A stretch of 64,000 nt of DNA from Oscheius tipulae (GCA_037178975.1 JASJZH010000002.1:5507501-5571500); one strand, 5' to 3'; positions 1-12,781 are shown, counted from the first letter of the stretch. The notes: generated by a model from the sequence alone, not told the origin. Program-made: numbers and translations.

Positions 1-2093
1 ACATTCTTATTCTTTACAAACTGACCCTTTGCCTTGTTGACGTAAACCGCGTGCCCTTGACAAATGGCTGTTATGTCGTTTGCTATCTCTCTAGACAGAC
101 ATGGAAACCTGGAGCTGCCCAGTTTCTCTGCTGCTTTCCGTCACGTCGAACTCTGTTTGAACAGGGTGCGAATGAACGGCGGGCCAAGCCCTCCTTTACC
201 ACCACCAGCTGTGCCGCCTTTTCCTCCACTTGATTCTGCCCTCTTCCGTGTCCAGAATGCAACATTCCTTCTACACGTCACGCGAGGGAAGAGCGCGCAA
301 CTTCTGCACGCAAACTTGCCTATTCTGTGGTATCAAACTTTCTTTGAGTGAATAACAATAGTTCTATCTCACGCGTCATTTTACACCGAACAGCAGGAGA
401 CAAAAACCACTTCCCGCCTTGAATTCTGATAACTTACCGCTCGGGTATAATCTCTAGGCATACAAGGCATATATTTCGTACGTGTTGCAACAGATGGCGT
501 TCAGGGACCATTAATCTACCCCACATATCTCTGTATCTCTTTCATTCGATATAGAGTTCAAGGACTGTTTTCAGTTTCCTATCATTCTGGTTATCATCTT
601 CTGCCAGTAAACAGTAGTCTATAAAGGGAGTTTTTTTTTTTTTTTTTGTTTTGGAGAGCGACGACAGCTGATCTCCAGTCTAAAAAAATCAATCCATGCC
701 ACAGCTGTGTGCTCTTTTGCACAATCCTCTCAGCTCCCGAGATGATTTGTTATCTTTGGAGTTTGTAATGTTGACAGAGCCCGCTTTGCTCCTTTCCCTC
801 AATTTTGTCACCCATCTTACCACGTACTTGAACCGGACAGACCTGTCCATTTCCAAAAGATTTGATTCATATGGGAGGCTATTCAATTTTCCCGGAAATT
901 CTTACTTCCCGATGCTTTTTCGGAAAGCGCGTTCCATGTAGTACGAAAGAACCCTTTCGAGCTCTTATTGTAGATCATATTCACTGATTTCCAATGTCTT
1001 ACCAACTATTAGTTTTTGGTCAGATAAACAACTTTGCAAAACACTGGTATATGTAAGTTACATCTTCTTGACGAAACTGATCTTCGAAATAGCATCACCT
1101 CTGGAATAAGCCTTGTCCATTTCGAAAAAAACAGACCAAATTTGAACAGATAGCTTCTATTAATAGTCGCTACGTCTCTAAAATTAGCCGTGTTTTGTTA
1201 TACTCTCTTCCCACAGACTATGTGCACATACATGAAGCTGTTTTGACAGTTATGGGAATCCCAGTCTGAACAGAGTCACTCGTTTACTGTTGTTTCGTTC
1301 TCAAGGCCTGTTTTCTCTGCCCCTCCACCTGATTTCTATCTCAAGATACTCGTTGCTTCTCTCTATAATTACAACTTTTTGGAGGGGAAGACATGCCTTT
1401 CCAATCAGTTTCCGATTGCCCTCTGCCCCTCTCCCTCTCCCGCTTCCGCTCTCATGTTGTCACACCTTTCGGCCCCAAATACAATTTCCATTTTTGCCCA
1501 GCTATTACAGCCAAGCTTTTGTGTATTCCCCATGTCTGAAGAGAGAGATATTGCCCGGGGAGTCTGGGCTTATAAGAAATTCAAATGTTCTCATCGCAGG
1601 CTCACGCTCTCTAGGCAGACATTCATCTCGGGCTCCTATGCCGTCTACTCTGGTTATACTCTGTAACAAAGTGTCTCTTTGTCTGGAAAAGTCGGCTGAA
1701 TCAGGCAGTGCACGAATAGTAGTTCTCTTTCAGACCAGTCGACTGAACGCTTCAGGAGCTTGTTGAATCCAATTCAAGAATCTAGTTTTCCAAACTTGCA
1801 TCAAATCAGCTGGTCATAAGAAGAGTTTCTTTTGTCTTGTGCCTTCTGTTCTGTTCCTATCAGAACAGAACCACTGAATGTACGCTAACTGACCAGTACC
1901 AAAAACAACGCAGAGGTCCTTTCTAGGATGGAAAAAACTTGAGACGGTTCGACGTACTCTTTCACTCCGTGGCGTCTCTCTCCTAAGTTACGATCACGAG
2001 TTACCCATTCCAAACTAAGTATTCACTTCTCTTATGTGGCTTTTCATCCTGCAGTCTTCAAACCTAACTTCTGAATTTCAGAGACGCTCTTCT
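1..2093. other. No supported gene upstream of SPSB
   Basis: Only short overlapping frames with no recognisable domain are present. There is a poly-T tract near 632-647. The stretch may be upstream sequence or a 5' leader intron of the SPSB gene, because a possible alternative first exon follows at 2094. Confidence 0.5.
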
Positions 2094-2142
2094 ATGATGG
2101 GAGCGCGACAGTCAAACGCAGCAGACAACGACGGCTACAAAG
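2094..2142 (+). CDS. Possible alternative first exon of the SPSB gene
   Basis: An acceptor-like TTTCAG at 2077-2082 is followed by two ATGs (2094, 2097) and about 15 codons reading MGARQSNAADNDGYK. The exon then meets a weak donor (GTTGGT) at 2143. It ends in phase 1, the same phase as the first exon proposed at 4153-4255, so both could splice to the exon at 4332 without changing frame. MGARQS fits the N-myristoylation pattern MGxxxS. This is an inference from phase and motif; the exon could be chance. Confidence 0.3.
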
Positions 2143-4152
2143 GTTGGTTCCTCTTTCTCCATTCAAAAATGACCGACTGATAAACATGACAATCAATTTA
2201 AAAGTGCACGGGGAAGCCGGTTATTTGGGGGGCTAATGCGCGATCTCTCTAGGCTGATGACCACAGACACCTGATGGCATGTCCCCGCCGTCGGTGGCAA
2301 TCTGTCCAAGGCAAGTTCAGATGGTTTCTGGTCATTTATCTCGTGGTTACGTTTGAATATGTGAGCTAGCGTTCTTTCAATGAGAGACGCTGAATTTTCT
2401 GATCAATCTCTCTCGTCTTTTCCCGCCAATTTCTCCCCTCCCCCTCCCTAACTTTACTCCGACTACCTTCCCGGACACTGTTTTTGTTTTTCTTCCATCC
2501 TTGCTATGCAAATATTGACTTGAGGGGTCAACAGCCCGCAAACAGTTCTTCCAGCTGCTAGTTTCCACGGTAATATCTCACTCAACACAACTTGAAAAAA
2601 AAAACATTTCTGGGAAGTGGTCTCGTCTTATCAGTGTCCAGCAGCTGATCCAGACCAGGCTGTTTTCCGCTTTTTGTCGCCTGGATAAGCAGCACTCTTA
2701 GAAGGGAACCGGTCGCGCCATTCTCTCTACTCAACCAGTGATAACCGAGAAAGAGTTGTTGACATGAGTACCTATGTTTTTTCGGTACCAGGTCACTCGG
2801 CTGCCTCGACCTGTTGAGAAATACAACCCTTCTGGTATAGGAAAAGTTCCCAAGCGAGAGAGAGGACGAGGGGCGGAGTCACCTTGGAGGCGCTCTGTCG
2901 GAGAGACAAGACAGACCAGAACACTCTTTTACCTTTGTCTCCTGATGGATTCCTCTATATCCGAACGTCTTCGTAGCTTGCGACGGTATCGGGTGGAGCC
3001 TATTGATTTACCAAGAGGCCGTATTGTTCCCGGCTCTCAGAAGAGACGACACGACCCAGAAGATGATCTTTTTCTACTTCCTCGTCCCGAGACAATTTTT
3101 TTTCACTATTGCTTGCATACAGGTAGGGTTCATCTTTTTTTTATTTTCCGAATGGACATTATTTTCCATCAAAAAGTAGTGATAGATGGGTTACATTGAA
3201 CATTATCTTTACGTAGCTCGTGCCAGAGTCAAACAAAATAGCCAATTTTGTCTCACAATCACTCCTCTCCAGCCCGAGACAGCATTTACCAGCTGCAAGA
3301 TCTTTTGCCAAGTTGTTCCTCTTTCCTCTCTCCACAAGTTTGTAGAACATCTCAAGACTCAAAAACCAGTCGTTAGTTTGAAAAACTTGCAAGTATTCAG
3401 AGATTCAATGTGTTCAAATGCACTCCTTGACAAAGCATTCATAGGTTCCCTCAGTGACTTCGATCCCTTATACCTCTTTTCCTGTCTCTCATCCGGCCTA
3501 CACTGCCGTATTATTTGCCCAGAAACGATCCCCTTTTGCCTTCGTATACTTTGTTGACTTTCCTCCTCCTCCTCTGTCAATTTGAAAGCCATTACAACAT
3601 AACGGTACTTCTCCCACAGCCTCCGTTGTACAACTCTCAGAGAGAGAGAGAGCGCTGTAAACCGTTTTTGGGGGTCATTCTGGGAAAGTTGTCTACTCGA
3701 AAGAGAGGGAGACCTTCCTTGATTGTTTTGCTGAAAGAGAGGAAGAAGTGGGCTTTGTCCTGGGTGGTTTCACGCGACTGCCATAGATTGCGGTTGTGTT
3801 GTGGTCTGGCAGAGAAAGAGAGACAGAACTGGCCACCATCTACCCGGTTCTCGCTCGTGCCGACGTAAACGCAGCGAGGAATTGTGCGCAGAGGGGAGAA
3901 AGCTGGCTGTATGTGTGCGTGAGCGTGCCCAAATTGCACACAATTATGCATACGACTAGTCGGGAAAGTTATACTGCCTGTTAGGGTGCGAAATCGAAAG
4001 AATATTGAGAGAAACTGGAAAGGAAGCTTGCAAAAGCAGTTTGAAATCCCGCGCTCCAACATCTCAGCTCCAACATGTCACAATAATTACAAGCAGTATG
4101 GGCGGGAAATCTTCTACTGGATCGCCTAAAAATTGACCAATTTGGTCTGTTC
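2143..4152. other. No supported gene; possible SPSB intron or promoter
   Basis: Several open frames up to 141 codons lie here, but none has a recognisable domain. A short upstream frame near 4097 (MGGKSSTGSPKN then stop) lies in the leader just before the SPSB start. An AG dinucleotide run sits near 3640-3654. Confidence 0.5.
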
Positions 4153-5853
4153 ATGCGTAACAGAACTCCCAAGAAAGGATCTTTCCGTGTAGCTATTCGC
4201 AAAGTCATGAACTTTGTCAACAGAGTCAGCCGCAAGCGCAAGAATCCGATTCCGGGTACGTTTTTCCCCTATAAAAATTGCCTGAAAGTTAGTATTCACA
4301 TTTTATTCCATTTGTAACCTTCTTTTTCCAGTCACCGGGATGAATGAAGCATGCGTGACGGCTTCTACGTCGGCCGATCACACTCAGCGGCAAAATCGTC
4401 AAGTCAGGATGAGAAGTACCCGGTCACTGTCGCCGGCTCACCCCGAAGCTTCGGTAAGCAGTTTTTCCTCACTTTGAACTGTGAAAACTAGATTGATGAC
4501 CTGTTTGCCTGTGATTAAAAAATCCATGAAACATACTTTTCTCAGAATTGCGGTCTGGACGACATGCTACGCCCGTACAAATTCGACGTCATTCTTCGTT
4601 CGCCGCCTCTCGATTCGGAGACGCAAGAACTTCATGCCTGGAACCCGGAGGACAGGTCCTTGAACATCTTTGTGAAAGATGACGATCGCTTCACCCTTCA
4701 CCGTCATCCTGTTGCTCAAAGCACGGACTGCATTCGCGGAAAGGTAATCGTGTTGTTTTTTCTTTTATTTCAACCAACGAGTTCAGATGGGCTACAGTCG
4801 GGGATTCCACGTTTGGCAGATGGAGTGGCCGCAGAGACAGCGCGGAACGCATGCGGTCGTCGGAGTTGGTACTCGCGGTGCCACTCTACACGCCGTCGGG
4901 TACACGTCACTCATTGGAAACAATACCGAAAGCTACGGATGGGATCTCAGTGAGTTTTTGTCTTCTTTTGGTCTACTAAATCCCTTTCAGCTCGAGGAGA
5001 ATGCTACCACGACTCGAAGCACTGCAAGCCCTGGAAATATCCCGTGAACAGGGGTGTCGATGCTCCTAGTATCCCTGACAAGGTATGTGCTCTATTCTTT
5101 CATCTCTTCATCACTTGTTTGTAGTTCTACTGCATTCTGGACATGGACGACGGCTTCATGGCCTTCGCGACCGATCACGAATACCTCGGAGTCGCTTTCC
5201 GGAACCTCGCCGGCAAGACGTTGTACCCGATCGTCTCGGCCGTCTGGGGCCACTGCGAGATCACGATGAAGTACCTCGGAGGACTTGACCGTGAGCCTTT
5301 TACCGATCTTTGTCTCCCCTTCTCCCCAGCTCCTTGGAATCCACCCAATCCATGGGTTCTATTTGCTGAGACCCCAACTGACGAAAATGACCCGCGTTTG
5401 AATCTGTTAGGTCCTCCCATAGCCCACGATCTGCCCCTGATCGATTTCAAATATCTCTGGCCCGCGGTCTTCGACGAGTGACTTGTGGCTGAAGTGTGTT
5501 GTACGCCAGTCGTGTGGCCTCGTAACTAATGCTTTCAAACGACGAATAGAGGCTGAGTTCCTTTCAAAATTTGACAATATTGTTTTGCGAGCAAGCAAGT
5601 GCCTTTCGTTTTAATTATCTCTAGTTGTTTCTTTTAAAACGAAATGAAAAGCTAGTAATTTCATAACGGGTCTCGAGCATCCCCCTCAACCTGATTGAAC
5701 CTGCTCAATGTTGTGTTTTCAGCTCAGCCGCGCTCTCTGATGGACGAATGCCGCCGGACAATCAGACGACGAATGGGACGAGAGGGATTGCGTCATGTGG
5801 ACGAGCTTCGAATTCCGCCAATCCTTAAACGCTACCTGCAACATCAGTGCTAG
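4153..5853 (+). CDS. SPRY domain- and SOCS box-containing protein (SPSB1/4, gustavus-type)
   Basis: The product is a substrate receptor of a Cullin-RING E3 ligase: the SPRY domain binds target peptides and the SOCS box recruits Elongin B/C and a Cullin. Seven exons join in frame: 4153-4255, 4332-4453, 4546-4743, 4787-4949, 4991-5082, 5125-5290 and 5723-5853, giving about 324 residues. The first two exons are basic and poorly conserved. SPSB hallmarks follow: [45 protein letters not shown], and [10 protein letters not shown] ending in [10 protein letters not shown]. The last exon supplies the SOCS box ([13 protein letters not shown], then [13 protein letters not shown]). The sequence is much closer to SPSB1/4 than to other SPRY proteins. 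The gene converges with the sirtuin gene on the other strand. The start codon is the least certain point. Confidence 0.93.
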
Positions 5854-6253
5854 TCTACACACATTTCTACTGTCTTTTCCAAAACACAAAACGGGTGTCA
5901 TCCAGACAGCCTTTTCTCTTGCTCACTGTTGCTCGCGTGTAAACTCCTCGTCCCCCCCCCTTTTTCCCACTTACCCGGTCACATTTTGTACATTTACCGA
6001 ACTGTAAATAAGTCCCGGTCCTGACCTCTATGCGTGTCTTGTTGAGATCCCTCTTAGCCCTTCCCATAGAGTCGGTGTGTATGTTTGATACTCAGCATCT
6101 GTAACCCTGTTTTCCAACCGATTTACCCCTGACTTTCCCGGTTTCCTTGCGGCATTTGGTCCTGCCAAGTTTTCACTTCTTATACGTCACTTGTGATACT
6201 TTTGAATTTACGAAATATAACTGTTTTAACTATCTGTTCGCTTATGTACATCG

Positions 6254-7752
6254 TTACAAAGATGATGTTGCTTCTTCTTTCGCTTTCTCGGCTGGCACTT
6301 CTTCTTTCGCCGCCGTCGTTGTCTTCTTGTTGTCCAGGCCGAGTTTTCTCATCCGATCCTGGTGAACTATTTCTGCCTCGTTGATCAGCGCCTGTAGCTC
6401 GTGCTCCCAGTCCATCTTCTCGGCAAATTCCCTCACAGCTGCGTCGCAGGTCGACTTCCAGAAGATGTCTCTGAAACAAACGATTGAAAATCGGGTCTAG
6501 CTTGGAAGTTTTATAACAAAAACGTTGCACGCGCATTTCCCAACAGGTTTATAAGACAAAGACTCATTATCATTTTTTTTCTGTCGGCTCTTATCGAGGT
6601 GAGTACGTAAAAAACCCCTTTTAGAACAGAAATAACGTCGAAGATAGAAATAAGTTGTCTTTGTCGATTTCTCTCAATGTTCCAGTCTTTCTGGAAATTT
6701 GAGATGAACCTATGATTATTCTTGTGATTATAGCAGAGTCCTTCTCCGGGATAGCCTCTGGGCGCCTGTCCGGCCGGCTCGAGATTGATTAGCAGCCTTG
6801 GAACATCCTCTCCAACTTCAGTAATAAGGTTCGCGAAGGGCTGTACGACCAACGATGTGCCGATAATGATGAGGAAGTCGCATTTGGGAAAGTCCTTAAA
6901 CCCCTTTTTTCATCAGGTTAAACACCAAAACCTACACTCAAACAGCAATTGAAGAAGCGTTTCGGGAGATTCTCCTCGAAGAATGTGATATCGGGCTTGA
7001 CGACGCCCTCACAGGCCTCGCATTTCGGGACGATGATGTCCGGATCGTTGAGTTTAGCCTCTATCCAGAGCAGATCGTGCCTTTTACGACATTTCAGGCA
7101 GCTGGACTTGCGATGTGAGCCGTGGGCTTCGACTACCTTATCCTCCGGAATGCCCGTCATCACTTCGAGAGAATCAATGTTTTGGGTGTACCATCGACGA
7201 AGCATGCCCTTCTTTTCGAGCAAACGGATGAAGTGATGGGTCGCAGTTGGCTGAGAATGGATGTTACGGGAAAGAATTACAGAAAATATGACAGGACAAA
7301 GGTAAATTCACAAAAAAAATAAGCGAGCTAACCTTGACATCTTTGGGGAAGAGTTTCTTCGCAACCAGATAAAAAGGCTCCGGATTTTGTTTGAAGAATG
7401 AGAGGGTGAAAATGTCCATCGGGTCCTCTAGATTGTACTCTCCGAGATTCTCGTACAGTCCTGTTCCCGGACTGCGGAAGTCAGGAATTCCAGCCGACGT
7501 CGAGATTCCAGCTCCAGTCATCACTATGACATTGTGGGGCTTGTGATGCTTCAGATACTCGATTACGCCATCGACAGTAAGAGCGGGGAGCTTTTTTTCT
7601 GAGCTACTGCCTAAAAGTTGAAGGAAAAAGAATCTAGATGGGAAAAAAGTACCTGTCACATGATGAAGAGCTTCCTCGAGGCCGTGGACAAACTTGTTGA
7701 AAATTCCTTCGCCTTTGTCCGACTTGGCGTCGGATTTTACCGGTTTATCCAT
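6254..7752 (-). CDS. SIRT2/SIRT3-clade NAD-dependent protein deacylase
   Basis: This sirtuin removes acyl groups from lysine using NAD+. Read on the minus strand, five exons join cleanly: an N-terminal exon from 7752 (MDKPVKSDAK), then the Rossmann NAD-binding motif GAGISTSAGIPDFRSP, TQNIDSLEVMTG, and the catalytic His in VEAHGSH. Two zinc-binding CxxC pairs follow (CLKC, CEAC), then VKPDITFFEE, IGTSLVVQPFA and LLINLEP. The splice before DIFWKSTCD uses a GTTCAT donor and restores the family motif RDxxW. The layout and GISTSAGIPDFRSP-TGLY match SIRT2/3 rather than SIRT1, SIRT4 or SIRT6. The C-terminal tail is charged (KKTTTAAKEEV). An open frame runs in phase upstream to 8142 but looks like unspliced leader. 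The gene is divergent from EPS15. Confidence 0.93.
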
Positions 7753-8593
7753 CCGAAACGAACGGAAACAACGTAGAATTAGAAGTGATGACCTGGAACC
7801 GTGGGATTTAAACATCAGCAGTGTGGAAAGGTTTGTTTGAAGAGAAATATTTAACTTAGTGGTCGAAACTGTTTTTAACGTCCACTTTTCTTTAACAGTT
7901 TCAAGTTCTGAAGAAACAGAAGATAGAGAAAAAAGGTAGGACGAAAGGAAGTATTTTTTTCGGATTCTTTTCATCCTTTTGTAAAGTTCAAATGTGCGCG
8001 CGTTTCGTAAAGCCTGTGGTAAAGATTCCGGTAGGACCAGTACGTTTCCAGAGAGTTGACAATGGAAAAAGTTCAGATGAATAGTATAAAATAGAGACTG
8101 ATGCACATTTAATCCAAAAAGAGTGCGATTCTTTTCTATCAAGATATCTATTAAGAATCCGGAACAGACACACGAACAAAATTATCCAATAATATTGAAC
8201 TTTCTACAGAGAGTAACCTGAAACTGACAGAGTAGGAGCGTAAACAATAGTCTCGTTGTCTGATCGATACCCTGTCAGTGAGTCTAATCAACAGTTACGT
8301 AGCCGATCAAGCTGTTAGAGAAATCACATTTTGGAACAGGACATGTATTCATGTACTGTTTCAGTTTCAAAAACTTTATTAATAGAGAAAAATAAAGAAA
8401 AACAAGTACGTTGCGTCGGCTTGAAAAGCTTCCCTCCCCGCTTTCCGTTGTCCAAAAAAGAGTATTCAAAATCAATCGGTCTTCCCCAAACTACACTCTC
8501 TCGAGTTCACCGAACCAAATCCTTTATCCGGTTTCTTTGAACTTCTCGAATTCCTCATTTTCTCCGAGTAAAACCGGGATCTTTTAGGGTAAG
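7753..8593. other. Divergent intergenic region between sirtuin and EPS15 genes
   Basis: The region holds the likely 5' leaders and promoters of two divergently transcribed genes. An in-phase open frame (7753-8142, minus) precedes the sirtuin start, but its sequence has no family resemblance. Confidence 0.5.
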
Positions 8594-11500
8594 ATGGATG
8601 AGTCATCGGCGATAGCTCAGCCGTTCGTTGAAATCTACGAGAACTACTATCGCGAGGTGCGTATTTCCGGTTTTATCTTTGGGGAAGGGAATATTTTCAG
8701 TTGAATCCAGGAGGTGTTCCGACTATCAGTGCCGGAGAAGCTGCCAACTTTCTTCGACGCTCCGGATTGCCGGTGCAGACACTGGGACAGGTGAGAAAAT
8801 TCGGAGTCTCTGTCCGTGACTGTGTTCTTGATTTCAAGAAAAAAAATGGCATATCACTTTGATAAAATGGCAAAACTATCATGTCCTTAGTGAGTCAACT
8901 TGACTGGAGAGCTATTAAAGAAGCCTTGACTCTTTCGAGGTACACTGAAGGAAATGTTCACAGATTATCGGCATCTAGGCAATTTCCCAATTGATCCTGA
9001 CTCTGTCTGTGTACTGAACAACCTCTTTCAGGTATGGGAAATAGCCGACTTCCAGAAGAGAGGTGTTCTGGACAAACGCGGAGCATTCATGGCCTTCAAA
9101 CTTGTGGCAGCTGCTCAACAAGGTAGGTATTCCTCTTCAACTAGCACATATTATCAGGTCATTCCATTCACGTGTCTTCTCTCCAAGTCCCCGGTCTGAA
9201 TCCTCCAAATTTCGGAGGAGTTCGCACCGGGACCCCGTTGTCTCATCACTCTCCAAGCCATCAGATGCCTCCGCAGTGGGGAATCAGTCAGGCTGACCAG
9301 GTATTTTGGTTCATTACCCTCTCATTCATATTCAGAACAAATACGATTCGATTTTCGACTCACTGGTCCCGGAAAATGGTAAGCTTTCCGGAAACAAGGT
9401 TCGTCCGGTGCTGCTCAACTCGGGCTTGAATCCACAGTACTTGGCCAAGATCTGGGAGCTGTCGGATCAGGACAAGGACGGTCAACTGGATAGAATAGAA
9501 ATGGCTGTCGCATTGCATCTGGTCTACAGAGCATTGCAAAACGATCCGATTCCCAATCAACTTCCTCCCTCGCTTATTCATCCAACCAAGGCGCATCTGT
9601 CAAGAAGACAGTCTACGGTGGACAATTTTCCTCAGAATGGAGCCCGTAAGATCTAGTCACTTCACGTTTGAACCCAACTTCCAGTAAGATCTCGTGCCGG
9701 AAGCATGGCCTCCCTGGATGGAATCAACCAGTCTTCCATCATGGGATATGGGGACAGAAGTGTGTCTGCCCAGCCCTACCAACAACGGGCCAGTCTCGTA
9801 AGTCCTTAGATATTGATCTTTGACCCTTCCTTCAGGCCAGGCGCTTTCGGCATAATTTCCGGGGACTAGGTCGATAGGCCGCTGCATAGCTAACTCCCGC
9901 ATAGAGTTTCAAGGGAGAGCTAGTCTGGGCCAATAGAGACTAGGGAGGGGGACTACCTACTATGTAGGAGCATACAGCAACAGTGTTCCGAACCGAAGTA
10001 TCTAGTTAGAGGATTAGAGCTTACAAGTCAGGTCCTGTCAGCGATTAGGCTAGAAGATAGTGTTTGCTTTGCTCCCTGTAAGATGGGTAGCTCCCGTCGC
10101 TTAGACTTTCCAGTAGAGAACGCTATCCAAAGATTTGATTTCTACCGAAAGTACGGCCTACTCCTGAAGGTCCAGTGTTCCAAGAATTCTTTTCCCTCCC
10201 CATGAGAGAGCTGTTGCTTTCACTGTGTCCAGAGTCTATCAGATCCCTCTGTTCAGACATTTCAGGCGATAAACATTGATTTCTAGACCGGCACTCCCTC
10301 TCACAGCTTCGCTACCCCTTCTGATGAGTGGCCGGTCGACAAATTTGGCTGTGCTGCCCAGTTCTCGGCCTGTGACACAGATTCCGATGGTCTCGTAAAC
10401 GGAGTGGATGTTCGTCCTGTACTCATGTCTACAGGCCTTCCTCAACAGTACTTGGCCCATATTTGGGAGCTGGCCGATATCAACAAGACCGGAGTCCTGA
10501 ACCAGGAACAATTCGCCTTGATGTGAGTCTTCTTTTTTTGCTCAAAATATTCTCATACCCCAGTATCCACTTGGTGAACATGAGACTCCGAGGAGAGGAT
10601 CTGCCTATGCAGCTGCCAGGTCATCTGATGCCTCCCTCTTTGAGACAACTCAATCTAACAGGAGGAGGAGGTGCTGTTGAAGTTGAGAGTACAGTAACAG
10701 CGGCCACGTTGGCCCAAGCTGCCCAGAGTGACAATCCTGAAGTGCGTCAGTTGGTTGAAGAGATGGAGAAGTTAATGGAAGAGAGAAAAGAAGCCGATAC
10801 CCAAGTGAACCAACTCGAAAATGACATGACCGCTAAAAACAGCGCCATCAGAAATCTACAGGTTTGTTTCGTCTATTTCCTTTTCACTAAACTATTCTTT
10901 AGATCGAGCTCCAAACCCTCACAGGAACTGTCAAACAGCTCGAGAGACAAAAGGCTGAAGCCCAGAGGAGACTCGGTGATCTGGACGAGCAAATTAGTCA
11001 GCTGGAGGCAGCCGGAGTGGCTCAGTCTGCTAAAGGAGCCGAAGCTACTGAGAGATTGGCCCAGTTGAAGACGGATAGTGAAGAGGGAGCAGCCAGTGCT
11101 GAACGAGACCAAGTCACAATCAGCTCGGTCAATGCGGAGATCGCCCAGCTTGAAGCCGAGGCAAGGACTCTCCAAACATCTTTAGCCACTGAACAGAGAG
11201 ATTTTGAGGCGGCTGTCGATGAAATGACCAGGGTAAATCCATTTCTTTCCATCTTACAATGTGGTTTTCAGTCCGAGAGGGAACTTGATCGTGGCACCCG
11301 GAACATTGCCCAACTGGTCAAAGAGACGGAGGCTATTCAAGCGGCAATGGTTGAGCTCCAGCAGATCAATAGTGCCGAAAATGCTGGGGAGAAGATCAAG
11401 GAAAAGATGCATTTGCTGTCGATCTCTGAGAAGCCTCAATTGGTAGGAGTCTCTTGGCTCTTTGTTTGTATCGTTTCCCTATCTAGCTCTCCGATTCTGC

Positions 11501-12214
11501 CTTTGTAACACCCTCAACGTCTGCTCAATCCGGCTTCCATCAACCACCTGATCCATTCAGTGGACAAAAGAACAAGCCTACTCCGGATCCATTTGCTAAT
11601 GCTGATCCGTTCTCTGGAGGTAGGCACTGGTTCCATTGCCTTATTCGGTAGACAAGAACTGTTTTCTCTACCAAAAACTTACGTAAGATTAGACCACAGG
11701 AATTATCATTTCGGTAGTTGATAAGAAGCTCGGCAGCACTGATCTCTTAGTGCTTTAACCCTGCTAGTGAGTAGAGCCTCTCGACTCATCCCTGGGTTCA
11801 AGAGAGTTAAACAGATAATTCGAATTCTCGTGATCTCCACTCCCTCACCATGAGTCCAAGCCAAAGGTCATACCTTATCTTTTCAGGTGGTGACTTCTCC
11901 TCGCCCTTCCCGAACGATCCATTCACCTCGTCAGCTTTTTCAAGCAATGTGAGTTTTCACTTACCAGACAAAAAACTAATAATAATTTAGGGTCCTTCCG
12001 GAGGAAGCAAACCTCCACCGCCTCGACCAGTCCCTCCCAAAGCTGCTTCGAACAGAGCAACTCCAGTAACTGAAGATCCTTTTGCTAATACGTGAGTAAC
12101 AGAATACAAAAAAAACTAAAACGAAGGTTTAGGGATCCGTTTGCTGGTCAAACTGCCCCGGCCGCTGGAGGCGCAGGCTTCGCCGACTTTGCCAACTTCG
12201 GCTCCTTCAACTAG
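8594..12214 (+). CDS. EPS15-type endocytic adaptor with three EH domains
   Basis: The protein scaffolds clathrin-coated pits. EH domains bind NPF ligands, the coiled coil oligomerises, and DPF motifs bind the AP-2 ear. An acceptor-like TTTTAG precedes the ATG at 8594. EH1 covers about 8600-9120 (YENYYRELNPGG, then QVWEIADFQKRGVL). EH2 covers about 9335-9580 (KIWELSDQDKDGQLDRIEM). EH3 covers about 10310-10640, with the Ca-binding loop DSDSDG and the motif HIWELADINKTGVL. A long coiled coil rich in E, Q and K lies about 10680-11440. The C-terminal exons carry repeated DPF motifs (PDPFSGQ, PDPFAN, ADPFSG, NDPFTS, EDPFAN, DPFAGQ) and a proline-rich PPPPRPVPP stretch. The protein ends FADFANFGSFN. 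I see no ubiquitin-interacting motif after the last DPF, unlike human EPS15. Two larger introns (about 9799-10285 and 11621-11886) hold no gene. Confidence 0.95.
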
Positions 12215-12781
12215 ACACCCAATATTTGCCAAAGAAATTGATTTCACTTTGTATAGAGAAGAGTCTCATAATCTGCTAGTATCCCCTTAGATTGCTCCAA
12301 TAATTTATTTTTCTTCGTAGATAAAGAGACGTTTGCGAGAGTCCCTCTTTGAGCGAAAGTCGCGCAACGCAGCTCGTTTTTAGCTGCCTGCTGCCCGGTG
12401 ATGAAAGACAAAGACGACGAGGGAAAATGGGTCGACGCCGCAAAACAGGCGGGTACTTGGGTGAAACGACACGACAGCTGATAGTCGAGTAAAAGGGAAA
12501 AGAATGGTATGACTCATTATAGAGGGCATTGGTAAGAGTTCAATCAGTTCAGTTCAGAGAGTATACTGTTCTCTACTGGTAGTCACCGAGACTTTACAGT
12601 TTTTCTGAGCTTCCTTACTAGCCGAAAAAAGGTAGAAACTGCTCGGAGCTTGCGTTCTGATGCCAATTTCGAATCGAAATATCGAGTTCGATGCTGAAGT
12701 TTTTCCTCGAAAGTTTAGAAACGTTACACGATAAATAGTCGAAGTTTCCGCGACAAACTCAGAGAAATATTCTTCTCCAAG
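12215..12781. other. Intergenic region, EPS15 3' flank
   Basis: No coding signal is seen. A small perfect hairpin (GCAGCT, loop, AGCTGC) lies near 12370-12390 and is probably incidental. Confidence 0.5.

Noticed and set aside
2774-3199. 141-codon plus-strand frame
   Set aside because: No domain, no splice context and composition like non-coding DNA.
4097-4135. Short upstream frame MGGKSSTGSPKN
   Set aside because: It looks like a myristoylation start but stops after 12 codons; at most a leader uORF.
7753-8142. N-terminal extension of the sirtuin frame
   Set aside because: It is in phase but has no family similarity and unlikely composition; MDKPVKSD at 7752 is a better start.
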